Assembly: GCA_036508875.1 (NCBI GenBank)
Contig: DATCGP010000077.1
Span: forward strand, 1-13,979
Length of the DNA stretch: 13,979 nt
Direction: 5' to 3'
DNA from: PALSA-660 sp036508875
GTDB taxonomy: Bacteria > Actinomycetota > Coriobacteriia > Anaerosomatales > PALSA-660
The notes beneath the pieces were generated by a model that worked only from the letters and a program-made list of their open reading frames with translations, was not told the origin of the DNA and did not search any database. This document shows positions 8,100-13,979 of the stretch, one piece after another (within the stretch, counting starts at the first letter, position 1; every line of letters begins with the position of its first letter). The translations under genes and the position numbers were made by a program.

Positions 8100-8672
8100 A
8101 TGTCGCACGGCGTCGGCCGGCTCCACGTGATAGCGGGATGCATGAGCAGCGGCAAGACCGGCGAGCTCATCCGTCTGCTGTCGCGGCACCGCATCGCGGG
8201 CGACAGCGTCGTCCTCTACAAGCACGCGGTCGACTCGCGCGACGGCTGCAAGGCCCGGTCGCGGCTCGGGATGGAGATGGAAGCGGTGGTCGTCTCGGCC
8301 TCGGCCGAGATCACCGGCGCCGATGCGAACGTGGTCGCGATCGAGGAGGGGCAGTTCTTCGACGAGGGGCTGGTCGGCGTTGTGCGACGGCTCCTGCGCG
8401 AGGGTCATACCGTCTACGTCACCGGACTCGCCCAGGATTTCCGCGGCGAGCCGTTCGGCGCGATGCCGACGCTGCTCGCGCTCGCGGACGAGATCTCGCT
8501 GCTGACCGCCATCTGCCAGAAGTGCCACGGCGTGGGCACGCGGACGCAGCGCATCATCGACGGGAAGCCCGCCCCGTGGGACTCACCGCTGATCATGGTG
8601 GGCGGGTCCGACTGCTACGAGGCGCGCTGCCCCGACTGCCACGAGGTCCCCGGGCGGCCGCAGGACGTCTAG
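8100..8672 (+). CDS. tdk: Thymidine kinase
   Basis: This 190-residue cytosolic enzyme phosphorylates thymidine to dTMP with ATP in pyrimidine salvage (type II, TK1-like). The phosphate-binding loop is GCMSSGKT at 13-20. The catalytic glutamate region reads IEEGQFF at 81-87, with Glu83 as the expected base and Glu82 in place of the more usual Asp. GLAQDFRGEPFG (109-120) is the lid and thymidine-contact region. Four zinc-ligand cysteines are present at 139, 142, 177 and 180, in ICQKC and YEARCPDC. Length is standard. The ATG at 8100 follows a near-perfect aggaggt site 4 nt upstream; an earlier in-frame ATG at 8064 would lie before that site and is rejected. It is divergent from the 96-residue gene (148 bp between starts) and convergent with the next gene. 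Confidence 0.96.
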   Translation: MSHGVGRLHVIAGCMSSGKTGELIRLLSRHRIAGDSVVLYKHAVDSRDGCKARSRLGMEMEAVVVSASAEITGADANVVAIEEGQFFDEGLVGVVRRLLREGHTVYVTGLAQDFRGEPFGAMPTLLALADEISLLTAICQKCHGVGTRTQRIIDGKPAPWDSPLIMVGGSDCYEARCPDCHEVPGRPQDV

Positions 8673-8693
8673 CGGCTCCGTGCGGCCCGCTGA

Positions 8694-8981
8694 CTAGCTT
8701 GCAGGCGCCAGAGGCGTCGCGGCGAAGAACTCGTAGACATGAAGCGTCGGCTGATTGCGTCCGCCGACGTCCCGCGGCATCTTCGAGGTCGCGTTGCCGG
8801 CGTAGGTCATGCCGTTGCGGAGCTCGACTTTGACGGATACCTTCTCGCCGGGCCCGAACGGGAGGCGCTCATCGATGCTGACGACGACCAGCGTCTGCAG
8901 GTCGGTGTCCAGCGTGGACCCGTCAGCGAACTCGACGGTCTTGTCGCCGATCCAGAGAGCCTTCAAGGGCAGAGTCGCCAT
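8694..8981 (-). CDS. Unrecognised 95-residue beta-rich protein
   Basis: I do not recognise this family. The frame starts at ATG 8981, with ggggtg about 8 nt upstream; a GTG at 9002 in the same frame lacks a ribosome-binding site. The protein begins MATLPLKALWIGDKTVEFAD and alternates short predicted beta strands with turns (TLVVVSID, KVSVKVELRNGMTYAG, TLHVYEFFAAT). There is no cysteine, signal peptide or membrane helix, so a small soluble beta-barrel or sandwich is plausible. It is transcribed alone, convergent with thymidine kinase (21 bp between stop codons) and divergent from the CODH operon with a 293-bp intergenic region. Third-position G/C preference supports it as coding, but no function is proposed. 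Confidence 0.65.
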   Translation of the reverse strand: MATLPLKALWIGDKTVEFADGSTLDTDLQTLVVVSIDERLPFGPGEKVSVKVELRNGMTYAGNATSKMPRDVGGRNQPTLHVYEFFAATPLAPAS

Positions 8982-9166
8982 CGTTTCAACACCCCATGTC
9001 ACGCGGTCGATGTGCGCGGTCGGCGATGACGGTATCAGAATGGGCGCGCAAACCCATCATCTTGCTCGAGAAAGCGCCGCGGGTCCGGCTCATGAGGAAG
9101 CGCACGCTTCAGATGTTCCGCATGCGTCACCAAGGCGCGTGTCTCTTCCATCACTAGGGTATGCAT

Positions 9167-9182
9167 TGTGCAGTGAATCACA
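9167..9182 (+). promoter_or_regulatory. CRP/FNR-superfamily-like operator upstream of the CODH operon
   Basis: The 16 bases TGTGC-AGTGAA-TCACA match the CRP half-site architecture TGTGA-N6-TCACA at 9 of 10 informative positions. The site lies 10 bp upstream of a TTGACA hexamer in the 293-bp region between the divergent 95-residue gene and cooF. CooA, the CO-sensing member of this superfamily, prefers TGTCR-type half-sites, so the match is closer to CRP than to classical CooA sites. No regulator gene is in the window. Confidence 0.5.
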
Positions 9183-9192
9183 TTTGCGTCTG

Positions 9193-9221
9193 TTGACAGC
9201 TTCGCTCGATCGCATCTGGTG
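9193..9221 (+). promoter_or_regulatory. Candidate promoter of the CODH operon
   Basis: A perfect TTGACA stands at 9193-9198, but none of the hexamers 16-18 bp downstream (within 9215-9222, for example TCTGGT) resembles TATAAT well. A good -35 with a poor -10 and an upstream dyad is what an activator-dependent promoter can look like. The exact start is not determinable. The rest of 8982-9274 contains no convincing gene or RNA. Confidence 0.4.
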
Positions 9222-9274
9222 ATCGTGTCCGTTCTCCGGCAAGGACATCGACTGATCGGGAGGCGAATGGCGGG

Positions 9275-9850
9275 ATGAAGGAAATCTTCGTCGACATCGA
9301 ACGCTGCACGGCGTGCAAGGCGTGTGAGATCGCCTGCGCGGTGGAGCACTCCACCTCGAAATCCCTGTTCGGCGCCGTGTTCGAGCGCCCCGCTCCTCAG
9401 AAGAGAGTGCACGTCGAGCCAGCTTACGCGTACGCCTACCCCGTGCGCTGCCTGCACTGCGGGGACGCTCCCTGCATCGCCGCGTGCCCGAACGGCGCGA
9501 TGAGCCGGGACGCGGTGACCGGCGCGGTCCTGGTCGCCGAGGACCGTTGCCAGGGCTGCTTCATGTGCGCCATGGTCTGCCCCTTCGGGGCGATCTCCGT
9601 GCACTCGGTCAAGCGCACGGCGGTCAAGTGCGACCGCTGTCCCGATCGCGTCAACGCAGGCCTGCGCCCCGCCTGCGTGGAGGCATGCCCCACGCACGCG
9701 CTGGAGTACGGCGAAGAAGAGGAACTGGTGAGCGAGAAGCGCTTGAGCGCCGCCGCGCGCGTGGCGCAGGCGGTCAGCGGCTCCGCTGCCTCCGCGCACG
9801 AGAACGCCGCCACCCCGCTCGACACCCTGAGAAGCCTGAGAGGATGCTGA
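9275..9850 (+). CDS. cooF: CooF-type ferredoxin-like protein with four [4Fe-4S] sites
   Basis: This 191-residue iron-sulfur protein is predicted to carry electrons from carbon monoxide dehydrogenase. Sixteen cysteines form four complete ligand sets: C11-C14-C17-C21, C59-C62-C67-C71, C92-C95-C98-C102 and C119-C122-C134-C138. This is the arrangement of the CooF / HycB / DmsB-like polyferredoxin family. There is no signal peptide or Tat motif, so it is cytoplasmic. After residue 145 comes an acidic then Ala-rich tail, not needed for cluster binding, that ends in an extra cysteine (191). The ATG at 9275 follows a gggaggcg stretch. The stop lies 2 nt before the cooS start, so translational coupling is likely. 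The next genes (cooS, flavoprotein, cooC) make the CooF assignment firm rather than a generic ferredoxin subunit. Confidence 0.93.
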   Translation: MKEIFVDIERCTACKACEIACAVEHSTSKSLFGAVFERPAPQKRVHVEPAYAYAYPVRCLHCGDAPCIAACPNGAMSRDAVTGAVLVAEDRCQGCFMCAMVCPFGAISVHSVKRTAVKCDRCPDRVNAGLRPACVEACPTHALEYGEEEELVSEKRLSAAARVAQAVSGSAASAHENAATPLDTLRSLRGC

Positions 9851-9852
9851 AG

Positions 9853-11751
9853 ATGTCTCGAGAGATCATGGACGTAGCCACGGAGGCGCTGCTCGACCGG
9901 GCGTGCGCGTGCGGGATCGAGACAGGTCTGGACCGCCTCGAGGCTCAGGACCCGCAGTGCGGTTTCGGGCAGCTCGGCACCTGCTGCCGCATCTGCTACA
10001 TGGGACCGTGCCGCATCGATCCGTTCGCGACCGACGGCAGTTCGCGCGGCGTCTGCGGAGCCACAGCCGATGTCATCGTCACCCGCAACCTGCTGCGCGA
10101 GGCTACCGGTGGCGCGGCTTCCCACCTCGGACACGCGCGTCACGTCGCGCTGACGCTGCGCGACGCCATGAACGGCGCCGCCCCCTACGTGATCGCCGAC
10201 CGCGCGAAGCTCATGGAAGTCGCGGGCGGGCTCGGGATCGTCACCGAGGGCAAGGCCGACACGGACATCGCCAAGGAGGTCGTGGGAAAGGCGCTCGAGG
10301 ACTACTCCCGCCAGGACGGCGAGCCTGCGAACTGGGTTAAGCTCCGCACTCCCGCCAAGGAGTTCGAGATGTGGACGGGGCTCGGCCTCGTCGTCTCCAA
10401 CGCCCACAACGAGATCGAAGAGGCGATGCACCGCACGTCCGGCGGCAACGACGCCGACCCGGTGAACCTGCTGCTCGGCACGCTACGGATGGGCATCGCC
10501 GACGGTGTAGGCCTCGCCATGGCCACCGACCTGCAGGACATCCTGTTCGGCACGCCGCAGGTTCGCGGTATCGAGGCCAACGTTGGAGTGCTCGACGCAG
10601 GCAAGGTCAACCTCGCCATGCACGGCCACAACCCGGTGCTCTCCGAGAAGATAGTCGAGTGGTCCGTCAAGCTCGACGCCGAGGCCCGCGCAGCTGGCGC
10701 GGACGGCATCAACGTCGTCGGCGTCTGCTGCACCGGCAACGAACTCACTATGCGGCACGGCATTCCGATGGCGGGCCACAACCTGCAGTCGGAGCTGCTG
10801 ATCGTGACCGGCGCCGTGGATGCCATGGTCGTCGACGTCCAGTGCATCTGGCCCGGCACCGTGAAGGTCGCTGAGTGTTTCGACACTCAGATGATCACCA
10901 CCGAGAAGAACGTGAAGATCCCGGGCGCCATGCACATGGAGTTCAAGTCTACCCACGCGGACGAGGTCGCCGAGAAGATCGTGCGGACCGCCATCGAGGC
11001 GTTCGTCGCACGCAAGGGCAAGGACGTCGACATCCCGCAGATCAAGGCCTCCGGCCTGGCCGGCTTCTCGGTCGAGGCGATCCTCGGGGTGCTTTCGAAG
11101 GTCGATCCTGTCAGTCCGCTGAAGCCGGTGATCGACAACATCGTCGCGGGGAACATCTACGGCGCCGTGGCGTTCGCCGGATGCCCGAACCCCAAGATCC
11201 GCTCGAGCGAGATGACGGAGATCATGGCCAAGGAACTCCTGGCCAAGAACGTTCTGATCGTGACCACCGGTTGCACCGCGCACATCCTCGCGCAGGCAGG
11301 AATGATGAGCCCGGAGGCCACCGAGAAGTACGCGGGCGAAGGTCTCAAGGCGGTGCTCACCGCGCTGGGCGGCGCCGCCGGTCTGGACGGCCCGCTGCCG
11401 CCGGTGTGGCACATGGGCTCGTGCGTCGACAACTCGCGGATCGTGACCCTGCTGGGCGCGCTGGCCGGCGCTCTGGACGTCAAGCTCAGCCAGCTCCCCG
11501 TTGCCGGCTCCGCCCCCGAGCTCGTCCAGGAGAAGGCGATCTCGATCGGCGCTTGGCTGCTCGCGCTCGGGCTCACGGTCCACATCGCCCCGGCTCCGCA
11601 CATCCTCGGCAGCGGCGTGGCGACCAAGGTCCTGACCGAGGACCTGGTCGGCATCACTGGCGGGCGGGCGTATGTCGAATACGATCCCGAGAAAGCCGCC
11701 GCGGGCTTGCTGGCGGATATCGCCGGCAAGCGGGCTGCGCTGGGCATCTAG
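9853..11751 (+). CDS. cooS: Anaerobic nickel carbon monoxide dehydrogenase, catalytic subunit
   Basis: This 632-residue enzyme interconverts CO and CO2 (CO + H2O to CO2 + 2 e- + 2 H+), passing electrons through B and D clusters to CooF. The N-terminal ligands are Cys36 and Cys44 (shared D cluster of the dimer) and Cys45, 48, 53 and 68 (B cluster). The Ni-Fe-S C-cluster ligands are His259 (GHNP), Cys293 (GVCCTGNE), Cys331 (DVQCIWP), Cys444 (AGCPNP), Cys474 (TGCTAH) and Cys524 (MGSCVDN). Catalytic Lys561 lies in QEKAIS, and a proton-relay histidine series is seen at 91, 94 and 97. From His259 on, every ligand sits exactly two positions before its equivalent in Carboxydothermus CODH-II, so the active site looks intact. 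The ATG at 9853 is chosen because gagagg lies 9 nt upstream; an alternative ATG at 9844 has no properly spaced site. There is no acetyl-CoA synthase domain or neighbour. Confidence 0.97.
   Translation: MSREIMDVATEALLDRACACGIETGLDRLEAQDPQCGFGQLGTCCRICYMGPCRIDPFATDGSSRGVCGATADVIVTRNLLREATGGAASHLGHARHVALTLRDAMNGAAPYVIADRAKLMEVAGGLGIVTEGKADTDIAKEVVGKALEDYSRQDGEPANWVKLRTPAKEFEMWTGLGLVVSNAHNEIEEAMHRTSGGNDADPVNLLLGTLRMGIADGVGLAMATDLQDILFGTPQVRGIEANVGVLDAGKVNLAMHGHNPVLSEKIVEWSVKLDAEARAAGADGINVVGVCCTGNELTMRHGIPMAGHNLQSELLIVTGAVDAMVVDVQCIWPGTVKVAECFDTQMITTEKNVKIPGAMHMEFKSTHADEVAEKIVRTAIEAFVARKGKDVDIPQIKASGLAGFSVEAILGVLSKVDPVSPLKPVIDNIVAGNIYGAVAFAGCPNPKIRSSEMTEIMAKELLAKNVLIVTTGCTAHILAQAGMMSPEATEKYAGEGLKAVLTALGGAAGLDGPLPPVWHMGSCVDNSRIVTLLGALAGALDVKLSQLPVAGSAPELVQEKAISIGAWLLALGLTVHIAPAPHILGSGVATKVLTEDLVGITGGRAYVEYDPEKAAAGLLADIAGKRAALGI
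10871..10890 (+). other. 8-bp UUCG-tetraloop hairpin inside cooS
   Basis: The sequence ctgagtgt-ttcg-acactcag is a perfect 8-bp stem closed by a UUCG loop, within codons for A-E-C-F-D-T-Q. It uses the only TGT among the 15 cysteine codons of cooS; the other 14 are TGC. It could slow ribosomes, act as an RNA-processing or stability element, or be coincidence. Confidence 0.45.
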
Positions 11752-11753
11752 CC

Positions 11754-12989
11754 ATGCGCATCGTCATCGTCGGCAACGGGCCCGCGGCGCTCGCCGCGGT
11801 GGAAGCGATCCGCGAGAGGGACCAGGCCAGCGGGATCACCATCCTGTCCGGCGACTCCGGGGCGGGTTACACGCCGTGCTTCCTTGCGAAGTACGTCGCC
11901 GGCTCCGTCGACATCGGCGGTCTGGCTCTGCGCCCCGAGGACTTCTACGAGCGCCACCACGTGGAACTCGTCACGGGTCATGAAGTCACGGCAGTGCGGC
12001 CCGAGGACAACGTTGTCGTGCTGGACGACGGCAGCCGGATCGGCTACGACCGGCTCCTGATCGCGTCCGGCGCCGAGCCGCTGATGCCGGAGGGGCCGGA
12101 CCTCTCGGGCCAGGGCGTCTTCGCGTTCCGGACCCTGACCGACGCCGCCGCGATCCGCGCGGCCGCGGAGCACGTGCGCGACGCGGGCGTGCTCGGTTCC
12201 GGCTTCGTCGCCATGGAGATCGCCGAGGCGCTCGCGGAGACCGGCGCGGCGGTGACGGTGATCGCGCGCCGCGAACGCATCCTGCGCCGCATCTTCGACG
12301 CCGAGGTCGCCGGGATGGTCGAGGCTCACATGTCCGGCAATGGCGTCCGCTTCCTGAAGGGACGCGACCTGGCAGGCGTTGAACGCGGACCCGGGAGCAC
12401 CGAGCTCAGCGCCGTCGTCCTCAGCGATGGCGAGCGCCTCGCCTGCGACATGCTCGTGGTCGGCGTCGGCATGCGGCCGAACATCGCGCTCGTGGCCGGG
12501 ACGTCCATCGCGACCGGTCGCGGCATCCTCACGGACGCCGCCATGCGCACCAGCGTGCGGAACGTCTACGCTGCGGGCGACGTCGCGGAGGCGGAGATCG
12601 AGGGGATCCGGAAGGCGAACCTGATCCATCCCAACGCGGTCGCCACCGGACACGTCGCGGGATACAACATCGCCGGAGGCGACCAGCGCATGAGCGCGCA
12701 TCTCGCCGACATGAACGTGCTGACGGTCTTCGGCCGCTCGTTCCTCGCCGTGGGCGCGCTCGAAGGTGAGAAGATCCTGAGGCGCTCCGCCGGCCCGGAC
12801 GGGCTCGTGAAGGTCTTCGCCGACGAGGCGGGGTTCATCAAGGGTGTGGAGCTCGTGGGAGACGTGACCCGCGGAGGGCTGTACGCCTCGCTCATCGCTC
12901 GGAACGTGAACGTCAGCGCGACCCCGGATCTTCTCGCCCCGACGTTCAACTACGGGGAGACGTCCGGTCAGGCGGCGTGGGCGTCATGA
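11754..12989 (+). CDS. FAD/NAD(P)-dependent oxidoreductase associated with CODH
   Basis: This 411-residue flavoprotein has the CoA-disulfide reductase / NADH oxidase / ferredoxin reductase fold. The FAD ADP-binding motif is GNGPAALAAVEA from residue 7, the second dinucleotide (NAD(P)H) motif is GSGFVAME at 148-155, and the terminal FAD motif is NVYAAGDVAE at 270-279. Cys42 in GYTPCFLAKYVAG aligns with the redox-active cysteine of CoA-disulfide reductases and NADH oxidases. The gene begins 2 nt after cooS and overlaps cooC by 4 nt (ATGA), so it belongs to the CODH operon. Similar CODH-linked flavoproteins are known in other anaerobes and are thought to pass CO-derived electrons from CooF to NAD(P), or to reduce oxidants. 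Which of these applies here cannot be decided from sequence. Confidence 0.92.
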   Translation: MRIVIVGNGPAALAAVEAIRERDQASGITILSGDSGAGYTPCFLAKYVAGSVDIGGLALRPEDFYERHHVELVTGHEVTAVRPEDNVVVLDDGSRIGYDRLLIASGAEPLMPEGPDLSGQGVFAFRTLTDAAAIRAAAEHVRDAGVLGSGFVAMEIAEALAETGAAVTVIARRERILRRIFDAEVAGMVEAHMSGNGVRFLKGRDLAGVERGPGSTELSAVVLSDGERLACDMLVVGVGMRPNIALVAGTSIATGRGILTDAAMRTSVRNVYAAGDVAEAEIEGIRKANLIHPNAVATGHVAGYNIAGGDQRMSAHLADMNVLTVFGRSFLAVGALEGEKILRRSAGPDGLVKVFADEAGFIKGVELVGDVTRGGLYASLIARNVNVSATPDLLAPTFNYGETSGQAAWAS

Positions 12990-13774
12990 AGATCGCCTTG
13001 GCCGGAAAAGGCGGCGTGGGCAAGACCACGATCAGCGCGTCGCTCGCGCGCTATCTGGCCGACCGCGGCGAGAGGGTGTTCGCCATCGACGCCGACCCCA
13101 ACGCGAACCTCGCGCTATCGCTCGGCCTGACGCGTCAACAGGCGGAAGGCATCGTCCCCATCAGCGAGATGCGAGAGCTGATCGCCGAGCGCACCGGGGT
13201 CGAGCCGGGCGCGGTCGGCGCCTACTTCACGGTGAACCCGCGGGTCGACGACCTGCCCGACCGCTTCAAGATCGAGCATCGTGGCGTGATGTTCCTGCAG
13301 GTCGGCGCCATCAAGGAGCCGTCGTCGGGGTGCTACTGCCCGGAGAACGCGCTCCTGAAGAGCCTGCTCATGAACCTGGTCCTGCTGCGCGACGAGACAG
13401 TGATCCTCGACATGGAGGCCGGCTTCGAGCATCTGACGCGCGGCACATCGCAGGCGTTCGACGCCATGATCATCGCGGTGGAGCCGAGCCTGCAGAGTGT
13501 GGTCACCGCCACCCGGATCCACGCCCTGGCGGACCGGATCGGGATCCGGAACGTCTTCTACGTCGGCAACATGGTGCGGGACGCCGAGGACCGGGCGTTC
13601 ATCGACCGGGAGCTGGCGGGCGGCACCGTCCTAGGCCACGTCGCCTACTCGGACGAGATTCGCACCGCGGTCCGGCAGGGGCGCGCCCCCTACGACATCT
13701 CGCCGCAGCTCGCTGACGATATCGCAGGGATCTGGGACGCTGTCCTCCGCGAGGTGGGCCGCCTCCCGGAATAG
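12986..13774 (+). CDS. cooC: CODH nickel-insertion accessory ATPase
   Basis: This 262-residue cytoplasmic P-loop ATPase of the MinD/SIMIBI class is needed to load nickel into the CooS C-cluster. The deviant Walker A GKGGVGKTT lies at 7-15, including the signature lysine Lys8, followed by FAIDADPNANLALSLG (switch I region, 32-47). The metal-binding CxC motif is CYC at 116-118, within GCYCPENALLK. Walker B reads VILDMEAGFEHLTRG at 139-153. All are diagnostic of CooC as opposed to other MinD-like proteins, and length is normal. The ATG at 12986 overlaps the flavoprotein stop (ATGA); the in-frame GTG at 12977 is disfavoured. It is the last gene of the operon, and a stem-loop begins 20 nt after the stop. 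Confidence 0.95.
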   Translation: MKIALAGKGGVGKTTISASLARYLADRGERVFAIDADPNANLALSLGLTRQQAEGIVPISEMRELIAERTGVEPGAVGAYFTVNPRVDDLPDRFKIEHRGVMFLQVGAIKEPSSGCYCPENALLKSLLMNLVLLRDETVILDMEAGFEHLTRGTSQAFDAMIIAVEPSLQSVVTATRIHALADRIGIRNVFYVGNMVRDAEDRAFIDRELAGGTVLGHVAYSDEIRTAVRQGRAPYDISPQLADDIAGIWDAVLREVGRLPE

Positions 13775-13793
13775 CGCAGCCGCGCGGTCTTCC

Positions 13794-13817
13794 TCGTGCG
13801 CAATCGCTGGCGCACGA
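13794..13817. terminator. Stem-loop between convergent cooC and kbl
   Basis: The arms tcgtgcgc (13794-13801) and gcgcacga (13810-13817) pair perfectly over 8 bp around an 8-nt loop. The structure sits in the 51-bp gap between two convergent stop codons. No T-run follows on either strand, so it would be a weak bidirectional terminator or 3'-end stabiliser. Confidence 0.55.
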
Positions 13818-13825
13818 TCGGTGCC

Positions 13826-13979
13826 CTACGAGATCACGCCTAGTCGTCTGCCCACGCGCGCGAACGCGTCGACCGCGAGGTCGAGCTGCTCGTCGGTGTG
13901 GGCCGCGGAGATCTGGACGCGGATGCGCGCGGCGCCCTTCGGTACGACCGGGTAGCTGAAGCCGATCACGTAGACGCCC
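13826..13979 (-). CDS. kbl: 2-amino-3-ketobutyrate CoA ligase (glycine C-acetyltransferase), C-terminal part
   Basis: The last 50 residues before the TAG (complement of 13826-13828) read VYVIGFSYPVVPKGAARIRV near the window edge, then QISAAHTDEQLD and finally VGRRLGVIS. FSYPVVPKG-ARIR-Q-SAAHT and the terminal GxxLGVI are characteristic of Kbl, the pyridoxal-phosphate enzyme that cleaves 2-amino-3-ketobutyrate with CoA to glycine and acetyl-CoA in threonine catabolism. Other alpha-oxoamine synthases such as BioF differ at these blocks. The catalytic lysine and the start lie outside the window. The gene is convergent with cooC, with 51 bp between them, and is unlikely to be part of the CODH unit. 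Confidence 0.88.
   Translation of the reverse strand, partial: GVYVIGFSYPVVPKGAARIRVQISAAHTDEQLDLAVDAFARVGRRLGVIS

Noticed and set aside
7011..8528. Leftward frame that would extend the nitroreductase N-terminally by about 290 residues
   Set aside because: The extension runs antisense to thymidine kinase and across the 96-residue gene in a shadow frame. The family N terminus begins at the ATG at 7658.
8673..8693. Terminator between convergent tdk and the 95-residue gene
   Set aside because: Only a 5-bp stem (agcgg / ccgct) can be formed in the 21-bp gap and there is no T-run.
9035..9166. Leftward small frame of 43 codons (MHTLVMEETRALVTHAEHLK at its start) upstream of cooF
   Set aside because: It has no Shine-Dalgarno site, lacks the high third-position G/C of real genes here and matches no known family. 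It could only be revived by conservation or expression data.

Overview
The window is G+C-rich DNA (roughly two thirds G+C by eye, with strong G/C preference at third codon positions) from a free-living anaerobic or facultatively anaerobic bacterium. A nickel carbon monoxide dehydrogenase (CODH) operon, a lipoprotein-anchored family-5 solute-binding protein and the high G+C together would fit an anaerobic actinobacterium such as a Coriobacteriia relative. No marker gene is present to prove that, so the taxonomic suggestion is inference. No rRNA, tRNA, CRISPR array, transposase or integrase was recognised.

Region 1 (1-789). The window opens inside a GH94 glycoside phosphorylase / cyclic beta-glucan-type protein, of which only the last 192 residues are present. 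A stem-loop follows its stop codon. About 200 bp of intergenic DNA then carries an 11-bp direct repeat and a sigma-70-like promoter, with one palindrome overlapping the -35 element and another overlapping the -10 element.

Region 2 (790-6481). A complete five-gene ABC importer of the dipeptide/oligopeptide/nickel class reads rightward: lipoprotein binding protein, two permeases and two ATPases. A 19-bp stem-loop separates the binding-protein gene from the permease genes, while the remaining four genes are packed tightly (gaps of 5 and 9 nt, then an ATGA overlap). The substrate cannot be read from sequence. Peptides are the default, with beta-glucan oligosaccharides (GH94 neighbour) and nickel (nickel CODH downstream) as alternatives.

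Region 3 (6478-8981). This is a housekeeping or accessory stretch. A leftward set encodes an unrecognised 96-residue protein, a nitroreductase 2 nt behind it and a GNAT acetyltransferase. It converges on the importer so that the two terminal stop codons share one CTAG. A divergent thymidine kinase gene reads rightward and is followed by a convergent unrecognised 95-residue protein.

Region 4 (8982-13774). A compact rightward operon encodes a four-cluster ferredoxin-like protein (CooF type), the CODH catalytic subunit CooS, an FAD/NAD(P)-dependent oxidoreductase of the CoA-disulfide reductase/NADH oxidase fold, and the nickel-insertion ATPase CooC. All recognised metal ligands of CooS are present, at a constant offset from those of Carboxydothermus CODH-II. 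The arrangement suggests CO oxidation coupled through CooF to the flavoprotein and NAD(P), independent of acetyl-CoA synthase and of an energy-converting hydrogenase, neither of which is in the window. A CRP-type inverted repeat and a TTGACA hexamer lie upstream.

Region 5 (13775-13979). A convergent stem-loop separates the CODH operon from the C-terminal 50 residues of a leftward 2-amino-3-ketobutyrate CoA ligase (kbl), which is cut by the window edge.
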